A stretch of 64,000 nucleotides of DNA, taken from the NCBI GenBank assembly GCA_004102785.1, contig SCEJ01000001.1, positions 1-64,000 on the forward strand, given 5' to 3'. A model generated the notes under the pieces. That model worked only from the letters and a program-made list of their open reading frames with translations. It was not told the DNA's origin and did no database searches. Below are positions 49,351 to 57,944 of this stretch, one piece after another. A program made the translations under genes and the position numbers. Within the stretch, counting starts at the first letter, position 1. Each line of letters begins with the position of its first letter. This DNA comes from Muribaculaceae bacterium Isolate-013 (NCI) (GTDB lineage Bacteria; Bacteroidota; Bacteroidia; Bacteroidales; Muribaculaceae).

Positions 49351-52300
49351 ATGCTCGACAGAATAATCCGATTCTCACTTTATAACCGCATTGTGGTGCT
49401 GCTGCTCTCGGCCATGATTATGGCCGGCGGATGCATTGCGCTGCTGCGCACGGAGGTCGACATATTCCCCGACCTCAACGCCCCCACCGTAGTGGTGATG
49501 ACCGAGGCTCCGGGCCTTGCGCCCGAGGAGGTGGAGAAACTTGTGACCTTCCCGATAGAAACGGCGCTCAACGGCTCCACGGGTGTGCGCCGCGTGCGCT
49601 CCACCTCGGCGCCCGGATTCTCGGTTGTATGGTCGGAATTCGACTGGGACACAGATGTGTACCGTGCCCGCCAGACCGTTTCGGAGAAGCTTGTGGCAGT
49701 GGAGCAGGAGCTCCCTCCGGGCGTAAATCCGCCGGCACTGGGGCCGCAATCGTCGATTCTCGGCGAGATAATGATTATCGGCCTCACTTCCGACTCCATC
49801 CCCATGCGCCGGCTGCGCACCATGGCCGACCGGGTTATCCGCCCGCGGCTCCTTTCAGTGGCCGGAGTCTCGTCGGTGTCGGTAATCGGCGGAGAGGAGC
49901 GCGAGATGCAGGTGCTCCTTTCTCCCGACAGAATGAAGTTTCACGGCATAACACTCCGGGAGGTCACCGAGGCACTTGAATCGGTCAACGACAATGCCGC
50001 CGGCGGAGTGCTTTACCAGTACGGCAACGAATACATCATCAAAGGGGAAAACAACACTTCCGACCCTGACGAGATAGCCAGCGCTGTGGTGCGCTCCGAT
50101 GCCTCCGGCGTGGTGACCGTGGCCGATATAGCCACAGTGCAGGAAGGCTCGAAATCGCCGCGCCTGGGAGTGGCATCGGTTGAGACACATCCCGCCGTAC
50201 TGCTCACAGTGACAAAACAGCCTGCCACAGGCACAATAAACATCACCGAAAACATCAGGAAGGAGCTCGCCGCCCTGCAGCCTGGACTGGGAGCCGGAGT
50301 GGAGCTGCACACCGACATTTTCACACAGTCGGAGTTTATCTCCAACTCTATCACCAACCTCCAGGAATCGCTGCTGGAGGGAGCCGCCATGGTCATCATA
50401 GTGCTGTTCTTCTTCCTTATGAACCTGCGCACCACCCTGATTTCGCTGGTGGCGCTACCGATGTCGATACTCATCTCCATCATTATACTGCACTTCATGG
50501 GTGTCAGCATCAACACCATGAGCCTCGGCGGCATAGCCATCGCCATAGGCTCTCTGGTCGACGACGCCATAGTCGATGTGGAAAATGTGTACAAACGTCT
50601 GCGCCACAACCGGGAGCTTCCGCCCGACGAGCGAAAGCCGACGGTCAAAGTGGTATATGAAGCCTCGCGCGAGGTGCGCACGCCCATCTTCAACTCCTCG
50701 CTGATTATCGTAGCCAGCTTCATGCCCCTGTTCTTCCTTTCAGGTATGGAGGGTAGAATGCTCATCCCGCTGGGGGTGGCGTTTATCGTGGCCCTGGCAG
50801 CCTCCACTATCGTTGCGCTCACACTTACGCCTGTGCTGTGCTCCTTCCTGCTCGGCAGCCGTAAAGCGCTCGGCGCCCTCGACCGCGAGCCATGGGTGGC
50901 CCGCAGACTCAAGGCGGCCTATACCCGCGCACTTACATGGAGTCTCGGCCACGCACGCATGGTGCTCGGCGCCACCACCCTCCTGTTTCTCGTAAGCTGC
51001 GCCCTGTTCTTCACCCTCGGCCGCGGTTTCCTCCCGCCATTCAACGAGGGCTCGCTCACTATCAACGTATCCACGCTCCCCGGCATATCACTCGACGAGA
51101 GCGACCGCGTGGGGCGCCTGGCCGAAGAGCTCATACTCAAGACTCCCGAGATACAGACCGTGGCCCGAAAAACCGGACGCGCCGAGCTTGACGAACACTC
51201 CCTCGGGGTGAACGTGTCGGAAATCGAGGCGCCATACAAGCTCGACGGCCGCTCGCGCAACGAGATGGTGCGCGAGATACGCCATAACCTGTCGCAGATT
51301 CCAGGGGTCAACATCGAAATCGGCCAGCCGATCTCGCACCGCATCGATGCCATGCTCTCCGGCACCGAAGCCCAGATTGCAATAAAACTTTTTGGCGACG
51401 ACCTCAACGCGCTCTACGCCTCGGGACGCGAGATACAGCGCATCATCAAAGAGGTGCCAGGCGTGACCGACGTCAACATAGAGCAGCAGATCGAGCGCCC
51501 GCAACTGCACATTAAGCCGCGCCGCGACATGCTGGCGCGATATGGCATCACGATGAAGGATTTCCGCGACTTCGTTGATGTGGCTCTTGCCGGGCAGGTA
51601 GTTTCGCAGATTTACGACGACGGCTTCCCCTACGACCTTACGGTGAAATTCGACGACGAGTCACATTCATCGGCCGAACGCATAGCGCGTCTGGCGATCG
51701 ACTCAAAAATCGGCAAGATTCCGCTTGGCAACGTGGCCGTCATCAGCTCGGCCTCAGGCCCCAACACGATAAACCGTGAGAATGTGAGCCGACGCCTTGT
51801 GATTTCAGCCAATGTTGACGGCCGCGACCTGCGGGGCGCCGTCAACGACATCCGCTCCCGGATTGAATCACAGCTCACCCTCCCCGAAGGGTATTTCGTA
51901 ACCTACGGCGGACAGTTTGAAAGCGAGTCGGCGGCATCACGCACCCTCGCAATAACGTCGCTTCTGGCTCTGGCGGTGATTTTCATGCTGCTGTATGCCC
52001 AGTTCCGCAACATCAGGCAGTCGCTTGTGATTCTGATAAACATGCCGCTGGCGATGATTGGAGGAGTGCTGATACTCGTGCTCACCGGCAGCGAACTCAA
52101 TATTCCGGCCATAATCGGCTTCATATCGCTCCTGGGCATCTCCACCCGCAATGGCATGCTGCTCATATCACGCTACAACACCCTGTGCCGGGAGGGGATG
52201 CCTCTGGCCGAACGGATTATCACCGGCTCGTCGGACCGTCTCACCCCTATCATCATGACCGCACTCACTTCGGCGCTGGCGCTGATTCCGCTCGCTCTGA

Positions 52301-52479
52301 GGTCGTCGGTGCCCGGCAATGAAATCCAGTCGCCGCTGGCAGTGGTGATTCTCGGCGGCCTGTTCTCCTCCACAGCTCTTAACATATTCGTGGTGCCGCT
52401 GCTTTACCGACGCATCGAGCGCCGCAAAAACAAATACCAGTACCCGCAAACCGCCACACTCTCCGAAAATGAAGATTAA
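49351..52479 (+). CDS. Heavy-metal efflux RND pump (CusA/CzcA type)
   Basis: A 1042-residue inner-membrane proton-driven pump of the HME-RND group. N-terminal TM1 (IVVLLLSAMIMAGGCIALL) is followed by a periplasmic porter domain (IFPDLNAPTVVVMTEAPGLAPEEVEKLVTFPIE), a group hallmark. TM4 carries the proton-relay acidic residues in GSLVDDAIVDVENVYKRLR. A second porter domain holds RKTGRAELDEH and GVNIEIGQPISHRIDAMLSG. The usual 12 helices end at NIFVVPLLYRRI. Metal specificity (Cu, Ag, Zn, Co, Cd) cannot be read with certainty. The TolC-like gene starts 11 nt inside its 3' end. Confidence 0.93.
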   Translation: MLDRIIRFSLYNRIVVLLLSAMIMAGGCIALLRTEVDIFPDLNAPTVVVMTEAPGLAPEEVEKLVTFPIETALNGSTGVRRVRSTSAPGFSVVWSEFDWDTDVYRARQTVSEKLVAVEQELPPGVNPPALGPQSSILGEIMIIGLTSDSIPMRRLRTMADRVIRPRLLSVAGVSSVSVIGGEEREMQVLLSPDRMKFHGITLREVTEALESVNDNAAGGVLYQYGNEYIIKGENNTSDPDEIASAVVRSDASGVVTVADIATVQEGSKSPRLGVASVETHPAVLLTVTKQPATGTINITENIRKELAALQPGLGAGVELHTDIFTQSEFISNSITNLQESLLEGAAMVIIVLFFFLMNLRTTLISLVALPMSILISIIILHFMGVSINTMSLGGIAIAIGSLVDDAIVDVENVYKRLRHNRELPPDERKPTVKVVYEASREVRTPIFNSSLIIVASFMPLFFLSGMEGRMLIPLGVAFIVALAASTIVALTLTPVLCSFLLGSRKALGALDREPWVARRLKAAYTRALTWSLGHARMVLGATTLLFLVSCALFFTLGRGFLPPFNEGSLTINVSTLPGISLDESDRVGRLAEELILKTPEIQTVARKTGRAELDEHSLGVNVSEIEAPYKLDGRSRNEMVREIRHNLSQIPGVNIEIGQPISHRIDAMLSGTEAQIAIKLFGDDLNALYASGREIQRIIKEVPGVTDVNIEQQIERPQLHIKPRRDMLARYGITMKDFRDFVDVALAGQVVSQIYDDGFPYDLTVKFDDESHSSAERIARLAIDSKIGKIPLGNVAVISSASGPNTINRENVSRRLVISANVDGRDLRGAVNDIRSRIESQLTLPEGYFVTYGGQFESESAASRTLAITSLLALAVIFMLLYAQFRNIRQSLVILINMPLAMIGGVLILVLTGSELNIPAIIGFISLLGISTRNGMLLISRYNTLCREGMPLAERIITGSSDRLTPIIMTALTSALALIPLALRSSVPGNEIQSPLAVVILGGLFSSTALNIFVVPLLYRRIERRKNKYQYPQTATLSENED

Positions 52480-53674
52480 CATATTATCATCCTCCATCGC
52501 ATTGCTCCTTTCGGCCTTTACGGCAACAAACGCCAATGCCGACACGCTCACGCCGTTTGACAACATAGTAAGCCGCATCGTGGAATGCAACCCCGCGCTC
52601 AAAAGCGCCGGGGCAGCCGAGGCCGCGGCCATCGAGGAATTCAAGGCCGAAAATTCCCTTCCCGGTCCGGAAGTGGAGTTCGAGCGTCTCTACAACAGCG
52701 CCGACCACGGCGACAACAGATGGGGCGTGTCAGTCAGCCAGGATATTCCATGGCCCGGCGTGTTCGGCCGCCGCTCGAAAGCGGCCGAAGCAATGACCAC
52801 TGCCGCCGGACTCAGGGAGCAGGCAGCGCGCAACGAACTCGAACTGAAAGTGCGCCAACTGCTGATAAACTATGTGAAAGCGAAAAAAACGCATTCGCTC
52901 AACCATAAAATCGCGCACTCGCTCGACGAGATGTACCGCCACTACCGCCAGGCCTATGACAACGGCGAGGCAACCATCATCGATGTGAACAAGGCCAGAA
53001 TAGAGGCCATCAGGGCTATGATGGAGGATAAACAGAACGAAGACCTTATAGCCGCATACGAAGAGGAAATCAAAGCCATGGCTCCCGGCATAGACCTGAC
53101 TGCCGGCCTGACTGCCCTGGAAGAATATGCCGCCCCCGGCCTTGACTCCCTTGACTCATACCTGGCCGCATACGACAATTCACCGGAACGTGCCCTGGCC
53201 ATACACGAGACCGAGCTGCAGAAAGCCTCGGCAAAACTCGCCTCGGCCTCTCTGTGGCCCGGTATCAAAATAGGTTATATGCATGAATTCGAGGAGAACA
53301 CCCACTTCAATGGCTTCTCCATAGGGCTGTCGCTGCCGTCATGGAATGTAAAAGCCACCCGACGCGCCTCTGAAGCACGCGCGCTTGAGGCCTCATTCGC
53401 CGCCGAGGCTCTACGCACCGAAGCCATGCAGCAACTGAGGAGTGAATACATCCGTGCCAGATCATTCAAAGAACAGATTGCGGCATTTGCCCCGGCAGTA
53501 GAGGGGGTGAACAATATAGCGCTTCTCCGGCGGGCTCTTGACGGCGGCGAGCTTTCACTGCTCGAATATCTCCAGGAATCGGCATATTTCATCCAGGCCA
53601 TGCGCGAATTCATTCGCCTCAACCACGACTATGCCCTCTCGCTGGCAATTCTCTCCCGATATATGCCACGATAG
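52469..53674 (+). CDS. TolC-family outer-membrane channel of the metal-efflux system
   Basis: A 401-residue outer-membrane factor, third component of the tripartite pump. The signal peptide ends near ANA-D. The two long helical hairpins are visible as SAGAAEAAAIEEFKAE ... and LRTEAMQQLRSEYIRARSFKEQI. Family motifs around LPGPEVEFERL and VSQDIPWPG mark the first repeat. It overlaps the pump gene by 11 nt, ends 11 nt before the stop of the convergent broken gene, and has no visible terminator of its own. Confidence 0.88.
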   Translation: MKINILSSSIALLLSAFTATNANADTLTPFDNIVSRIVECNPALKSAGAAEAAAIEEFKAENSLPGPEVEFERLYNSADHGDNRWGVSVSQDIPWPGVFGRRSKAAEAMTTAAGLREQAARNELELKVRQLLINYVKAKKTHSLNHKIAHSLDEMYRHYRQAYDNGEATIIDVNKARIEAIRAMMEDKQNEDLIAAYEEEIKAMAPGIDLTAGLTALEEYAAPGLDSLDSYLAAYDNSPERALAIHETELQKASAKLASASLWPGIKIGYMHEFEENTHFNGFSIGLSLPSWNVKATRRASEARALEASFAAEALRTEAMQQLRSEYIRARSFKEQIAAFAPAVEGVNNIALLRRALDGGELSLLEYLQESAYFIQAMREFIRLNHDYALSLAILSRYMPR

Positions 53675-53685
53675 GAGGAGTCGGC

Positions 53686-56007
53686 TCAGCGCACGGCCAC
53701 TTTCAGCCCGTTACGGATATAGATTCCAGGCCGAGACGGCTCCGCATCGAGCACTATGCCGTCGATTGTGTACCATCTGCCGTCGCATAGAGCCGCGGCA
53801 CCGCCGTCGACAAAGAGTAGTGATGTAGTCTCACGGTTGAGATTGTCGGGCTCATCCACATACTCATTCATGGCAAGTCCTGCATAAGGTATTTCAGGGA
53901 GAGTGAAAGTCGCCGTATTGTTTGCGCTATCACGCTCCCCTCTTTTATCTCCGTCGTTCACATGCACCATGAAGCTGTGTGTGCCCGCCAGAGCCGGCCA
54001 TGCAGCCTGGCCGGCTTTACAATCGCCGCGGAGAATAAAATGCGGTCACCCACATTTATAGGCCCCTTGCCGACAGGCTCGTCAACCCCCTCGCGGCGCC
54101 AGCGCAGGTCGAGCACCTTGAAGTCAACACCCGAGGTCGGCTCATATGGCAGATTCTCCAGGGTGCCCGACTGCACATTGATTCTCTTTTCAACAGTTGC
54201 TGAACCGTCACCGGCCACCATTGCGCCGAGCGAACCCGAGGGGTCAAGCACAGCCGTGACCGTATGTCCGCCCGCCTTTGCCGTCCAGTCGGCGGTAAGA
54301 ATCACCCCGTTGTTGGCGTTGAGGCCGTCGGTGTACTTTCCGGTGTAAACCGTTGAGCCGTCGGCAAACCGGAAGGCGACCCTCACCGGGTAGTCGCCGG
54401 CCGGAAGCGGTGTGGCAGAATTGTTCTCGACACGCACCGACAGAGTGACATTATCGCCCTCACGGATTTCCGTCACACCATCGCGCGAATTCCGGCTCAA
54501 AGCCATGCAGTTGAGGCGCAGAAGCACCCCGGCGATTTCGATGGGTCTGGAGGTTTCCACCCCGGTTGTAGTCAGCGTGAACTCGTTGCCGCTGAACGAA
54601 TCCATATTGCCGCCGTTGGCATTTGTGACCTGCGACACGTCCACATCGTCAACAGTTATATCGGAGATTGTAGCCGAGCCTTTTGGATTCTCGAAATAGA
54701 ACGCATATGAGTTTTCGTCCCTCACACCATGGATATTTATCCCTGAGAGCGTCACATTGTCGAGGATGTGGCTGTTGCCGGGATTGGCTCCGATAAAAAC
54801 GGCGTTGCCGCGCGAGTCATATATATCAAAATCGTTGAAACACGGGTTGACAAGGGAGTAATGCGAGGAAGCCTCGATGTGAAGCGCCCCTTCGTCCACG
54901 CCCCAGAAGTCGCCATGCATTCCGACCTCGCCGGCCACACACGCGCAGTGCACGATAGAGATATTCTCAAAGTCGATACCCTCGGCGGCAGTGCCTGAAC
55001 CGCGCGCCGTTTGCCCCTGAAAGCCATCAGCCGCACTCGAAATGCTCCACCAGCACATTCTCCACATACCCGGCGGAGCCGTTGAAACACTTGCCGGGCG
55101 AGCCGTAGCCGTTGGGACCGTGGTCGGGCGAATCGTAACGCTGGTTCTGGTATGATGTCAGGGCCATATCCTTCACCTGGCCGCTGAAGCCGTTGAATCC
55201 GGCTCCGTCCTGCTCCCAATGCAGTTCGGTGTAGAATATGCCTCGCCCCTGGAGGATGCAGCTTCCGGGCGAAAGCTTGCCCCACACACCCACATACTCC
55301 TGGTCGATGTAAATGGTCTGCCCCTGGTGGCTGTCGATAAACGACTGCAGGTCGCTCTCGATCTGCTGGTTCCAGCGCACCCATCCCTCCTGGAATTCCA
55401 CTTTGTGCGCCTTCTCAATCTCAAGGAAATCAACGGTGACCTGAGCGCCGGAAATATGGGCGATGCGGAATGTCTCGTCCCGGCGGATTTCACGGCTCAG
55501 CAGCGTGTGCGTTTCGTCGAAACGCATCCTCACGAACTCGTCGGGGTTATACACATGTATCGAATATATTTCGGGCTTATAGCTGCGCGAGCCTTGTATC
55601 TTGTTGCAGAATTCCCACGAATGGTCGGTATTGAGGTCCATTGTGCCTAAAAGTTGCCCGTCAGCACCGTAGACACCAACTCGGGCGGTCTGCCCCCAGG
55701 GCACGGAGAAACGGAGAGTCACACCGTCGGCCGCGCCACTGTCGTTTTTCCACTCCACATATCCTCCGCTGCCTATCGTGATTGCCTGCTGGTTCGAGGC
55801 CTCGCTCTGAAGATCAGTCTGCACATCCGACTGCGGCAGATACACCCCCGAGTAACTCTGGCAATGCCCGGGCTCGGCCTCATACCTGAAATAGGGAGCT
55901 TCTGTATATCCCCTTCCGGCACCCCATTGTGTCATATCATAATGCTGGGCGTACACCGGCGATACTATTGCGGTTGCTGTTGCCAATGAAAGTAACAGTT
56001 TCTTCAT
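53686..56007 (-). pseudogene. Secreted CBM/beta-helix/CARDB protein interrupted by two frameshifts
   Basis: Read as one gene of about 770 codons. The signal peptide (MKKLLLSLATATAIVSPVYA) leads a CBM6/35-like module (FRYEAEPGHCQSYSGVYLP). A right-handed beta-helix-like region follows (DFENISIVHCACVAGEVGMHGDFWG; DNVTLSGINIHGVRDENSYAFYFENP), as in GH87-like or other polysaccharide-acting proteins. Then come CARDB-type domains (LSVRVENNSATPLPAGDYPVRVAF) and a C-terminal tail (GIYIRNGLKVAVR). Near 55029 one extra base after ...HFECG makes a TGA; removing it restores D-G-F-Q-G-Q-T-A-R. Near 54016-54018 one base is missing from an AAA run; restoring it gives V-K-A-G-Q-A-A-W-P-A-L-A-G-T-H. The two shifts compensate. 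Either a decaying gene or sequencing errors. No catalytic residues are identified. Confidence 0.75.
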
Positions 56008-56041
56008 GGTCTTGTCGTTAGTTGGGTTAAAGATTTCACAA

Positions 56042-56049
56042 CAAAGGTA
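56042..56049 (-). promoter_or_regulatory. Probable -7 box for the frameshifted secreted-protein gene
   Basis: TACCTTTG on the minus strand (56049-56042), about 35 nt before the ATG at 56007. No clear -33 box. The rest of the 276-nt gap to the channel gene holds only an A+T-rich stretch and the hairpin at 56221-56269. Confidence 0.45.
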
Positions 56050-56220
56050 GCTCAATAGCAGTCAGTAGCACCGACACCCTCGGCCAATATAGCGCACCCA
56101 TGCCGCATCAGGAGCATATATTCCACACAATCAAATATTTAATAACATCACCCTCATTCCGGAATATAATCTGAATATAACGGTCGGAAACACTTCACAC
56201 AACTATACTCATATCCGCAC

Positions 56221-56269
56221 AAGTCAATTGCCGGCCGCAGGAATGAGTCCTGCGGCCGGCAATTGACTT
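56221..56269. terminator. Perfect 22-bp hairpin downstream of the ion-channel gene
   Basis: Arms 56221-56242 and 56248-56269 are fully complementary with a 5-nt loop. It starts 14 nt beyond the channel stop. The only T-run (GCGTTTT) is on the plus-strand side, so it is not a classical terminator for the minus-strand channel mRNA, but the stem is very stable. Confidence 0.65.
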
Positions 56270-56283
56270 GCGTTTTCGCCATA

Positions 56284-57210
56284 TCACTCGGTGCGCCCGG
56301 CATTCAGGGCATAACCCGGCTCAAGGGGCGTGTCACTGTCGCCGGGAGCACTGTCGCCACATTCGCCGTCGGCTCCGGTAGCTTTTGTCTTCCGGTGCTT
56401 GCGGTCCTCCACTTCCTGTATGGCCACCTGATAATTGTTGATTACCGCACCGGTCACAAGGTTGAGCAGCAGGAAGGCCGCGATGCAGAACCACGACACG
56501 AAGAAGCATGTTATCACCGTGGGATTAATGTGCACCACATTCATTTCAGAAGCGGTGATGAGGTTATATCGCAGGTCGGTCCAGTCCTCGCCGGTAAGCG
56601 CACGGAAAAGGGTGAAAATACCCTCCCCTATCGAGCCAAACGGGTCCGGCGAATTGGCAGGCGAATGGGGGGCCTTCTCCATGAGCATCTCATACTGCTG
56701 CAGCTTCTCGCCGCTCAGCGACGCAGGGTCGGGCAGACGGAACATCGACACACCGGCGACAGCATAAAGGTAAACGAAAATCATGAACAGCATGCAGTTG
56801 TAGACCATCGACTTCATCGACTTTATCAGCACCGACACTATCAGCTTTATCTCCTTTGCAGTGCGGAGCAGACGCAGAATGCGGAACACGCGCAGCACAC
56901 GCAACGCCATCAGAGTGGAGGCGCTGTCGAAAAGCGAAGCCGGAATCCATCCGATGAGCACCAGGATGAGATCAAACACGTTCCATCCGTCGGTGAAGAA
57001 ACTCTTAAGGTCTTTCGCGGCGATAAAGCGCACCACGATTTCAAATGTGAAAATGTAAAGAATGGCATGCTGTATCAGCTCGACCGTATGGTTATATACG
57101 GTGGTCTGCACACCGATCAGAAAAGAGTTGACAAGAATAACAACAGTGATGAATACATCGAAAATCTTGTCGTTGGCCAATGCAGCCGACAATTCTTTTA
57201 TCCTGCTCAT
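56284..57210 (-). CDS. Single-domain voltage-gated cation channel with TGEDW selectivity filter
   Basis: A 308-residue six-helix channel of the NaChBac/CavMr superfamily. S1 is VFITVVILVNSFLIGV. The S4 voltage sensor has Arg every third residue: R104, R107, R110, R113 and R116 in ALRVLRVFRILRLLR. The pore loop FTLFRALTGEDWTD carries the filter T206-G-E-D-W210, and S6 is FFVSWFCIAAFLLLNLVTGAVINNY. Known bacterial sodium channels have TLESW here, whereas TGEDW matches a vertebrate voltage-gated calcium channel repeat. A charged C-terminal tail (EVEDRKHRKTKATGADGE) follows. The start at 57210 is chosen over the in-frame ATG at 57258 because that one lies upstream of the inferred transcription start. 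Confidence 0.9.
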   Translation of the reverse strand: MSRIKELSAALANDKIFDVFITVVILVNSFLIGVQTTVYNHTVELIQHAILYIFTFEIVVRFIAAKDLKSFFTDGWNVFDLILVLIGWIPASLFDSASTLMALRVLRVFRILRLLRTAKEIKLIVSVLIKSMKSMVYNCMLFMIFVYLYAVAGVSMFRLPDPASLSGEKLQQYEMLMEKAPHSPANSPDPFGSIGEGIFTLFRALTGEDWTDLRYNLITASEMNVVHINPTVITCFFVSWFCIAAFLLLNLVTGAVINNYQVAIQEVEDRKHRKTKATGADGECGDSAPGDSDTPLEPGYALNAGRTE

Positions 57211-57255
57211 GAAAGGTAAAAAATGATTGGGGTTGTGTGAATGTTTTTCAGTATG

Positions 57256-57287
57256 CAAAATTATGCAAAATAAACGTCACGCACAAA
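57256..57287 (-). promoter_or_regulatory. Bacteroidetes-type promoter for the voltage-gated channel
   Basis: On the minus strand TTTG (57287-57284) and TAATTTTG (57263-57256) with exactly 20 nt between. The transcription start would be near 57250, and the leader about 40 nt. Confidence 0.82.
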
Positions 57288-57799
57288 AATAATTTCATCT
57301 TTGTGTAAACAGCTACTGCAATAGAAAGAGGCATCAGGAAATGACAGAATAAAAAAAATTGATTGTCTCCCGACAACCAATCTTAGTTAACCTTAAATCT
57401 AATACCATGAAAAACACGTAGCAAATTTACTCATTTTCCACGACACGTCAATAGATTCAGTCACAATTTACGATTCATTTAACAACTTTTTATACTTAAA
57501 AGTAGCTAAATTTCATTTTAACGCGCATTATGTTATAAAATATAGTATTTCAGCTAATTTTTGCCATATATTAAGAGGCCATTTACTGCAATAAAACCAT
57601 TTTCTTAGTTAACATAATTTTACATTTCATATAAATCTTTGGTTTACAGCCCATTAAAACACCATATAGCCTCACATACACACTTATAAAATGAAAGTAG
57701 CCATAAATCAAAAACGACCAGAGCCGAACTCAATGAAGAAATCTCAAAACTACAGGTAAACAGCCAAGAGGCGTTATCAAATTTGTCAAATTCTATCAG
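57288..57799. other. A+T-rich intergenic region, possible gene remnants
   Basis: About 650 nt between the channel promoter and the next gene have no convincing coding sequence; the composition is much more A+T-rich than its surroundings. At 57404 a sequence typical of Bacteroidales gene starts (TTAAATCTAATACCATGAAA) opens a frame that stops after four codons (MKNT), which may be the remains of a deleted gene. The right end holds the 57800-57884 inverted repeat. Confidence 0.45.
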
Positions 57800-57884
57800 G
57801 CAGTAGGGACGCTCCGTGGAGTACCTGAACAAACAACTGAAAATCAATCGATTGCCCGGACGACCCACGGAGCATCCCTACTGC
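57800..57884. repeat. 85-bp element with 20-bp terminal inverted repeats
   Basis: GCAGTAGGGACGCTCCGTGG at 57800-57819 and its complement at 57865-57884 differ at one position. Flanking GTCAAATT and AATTTTGAC extend the symmetry loosely. There is no ORF inside. It may be a miniature mobile element, a dispersed palindromic repeat or an RNA hairpin. Confidence 0.55.
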
Positions 57885-57944
57885 AAGGTTGTTTTCAACA
57901 ATTTTGACACAACCTTCATTTTCATTCCGACCAAGCCGGGTGTA

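Noticed and set aside
57211-57258. Longer start of the voltage-gated channel at 57258
   Set aside because: That ATG overlaps the TAATTTTG -7 box, so it would not be on the transcript.
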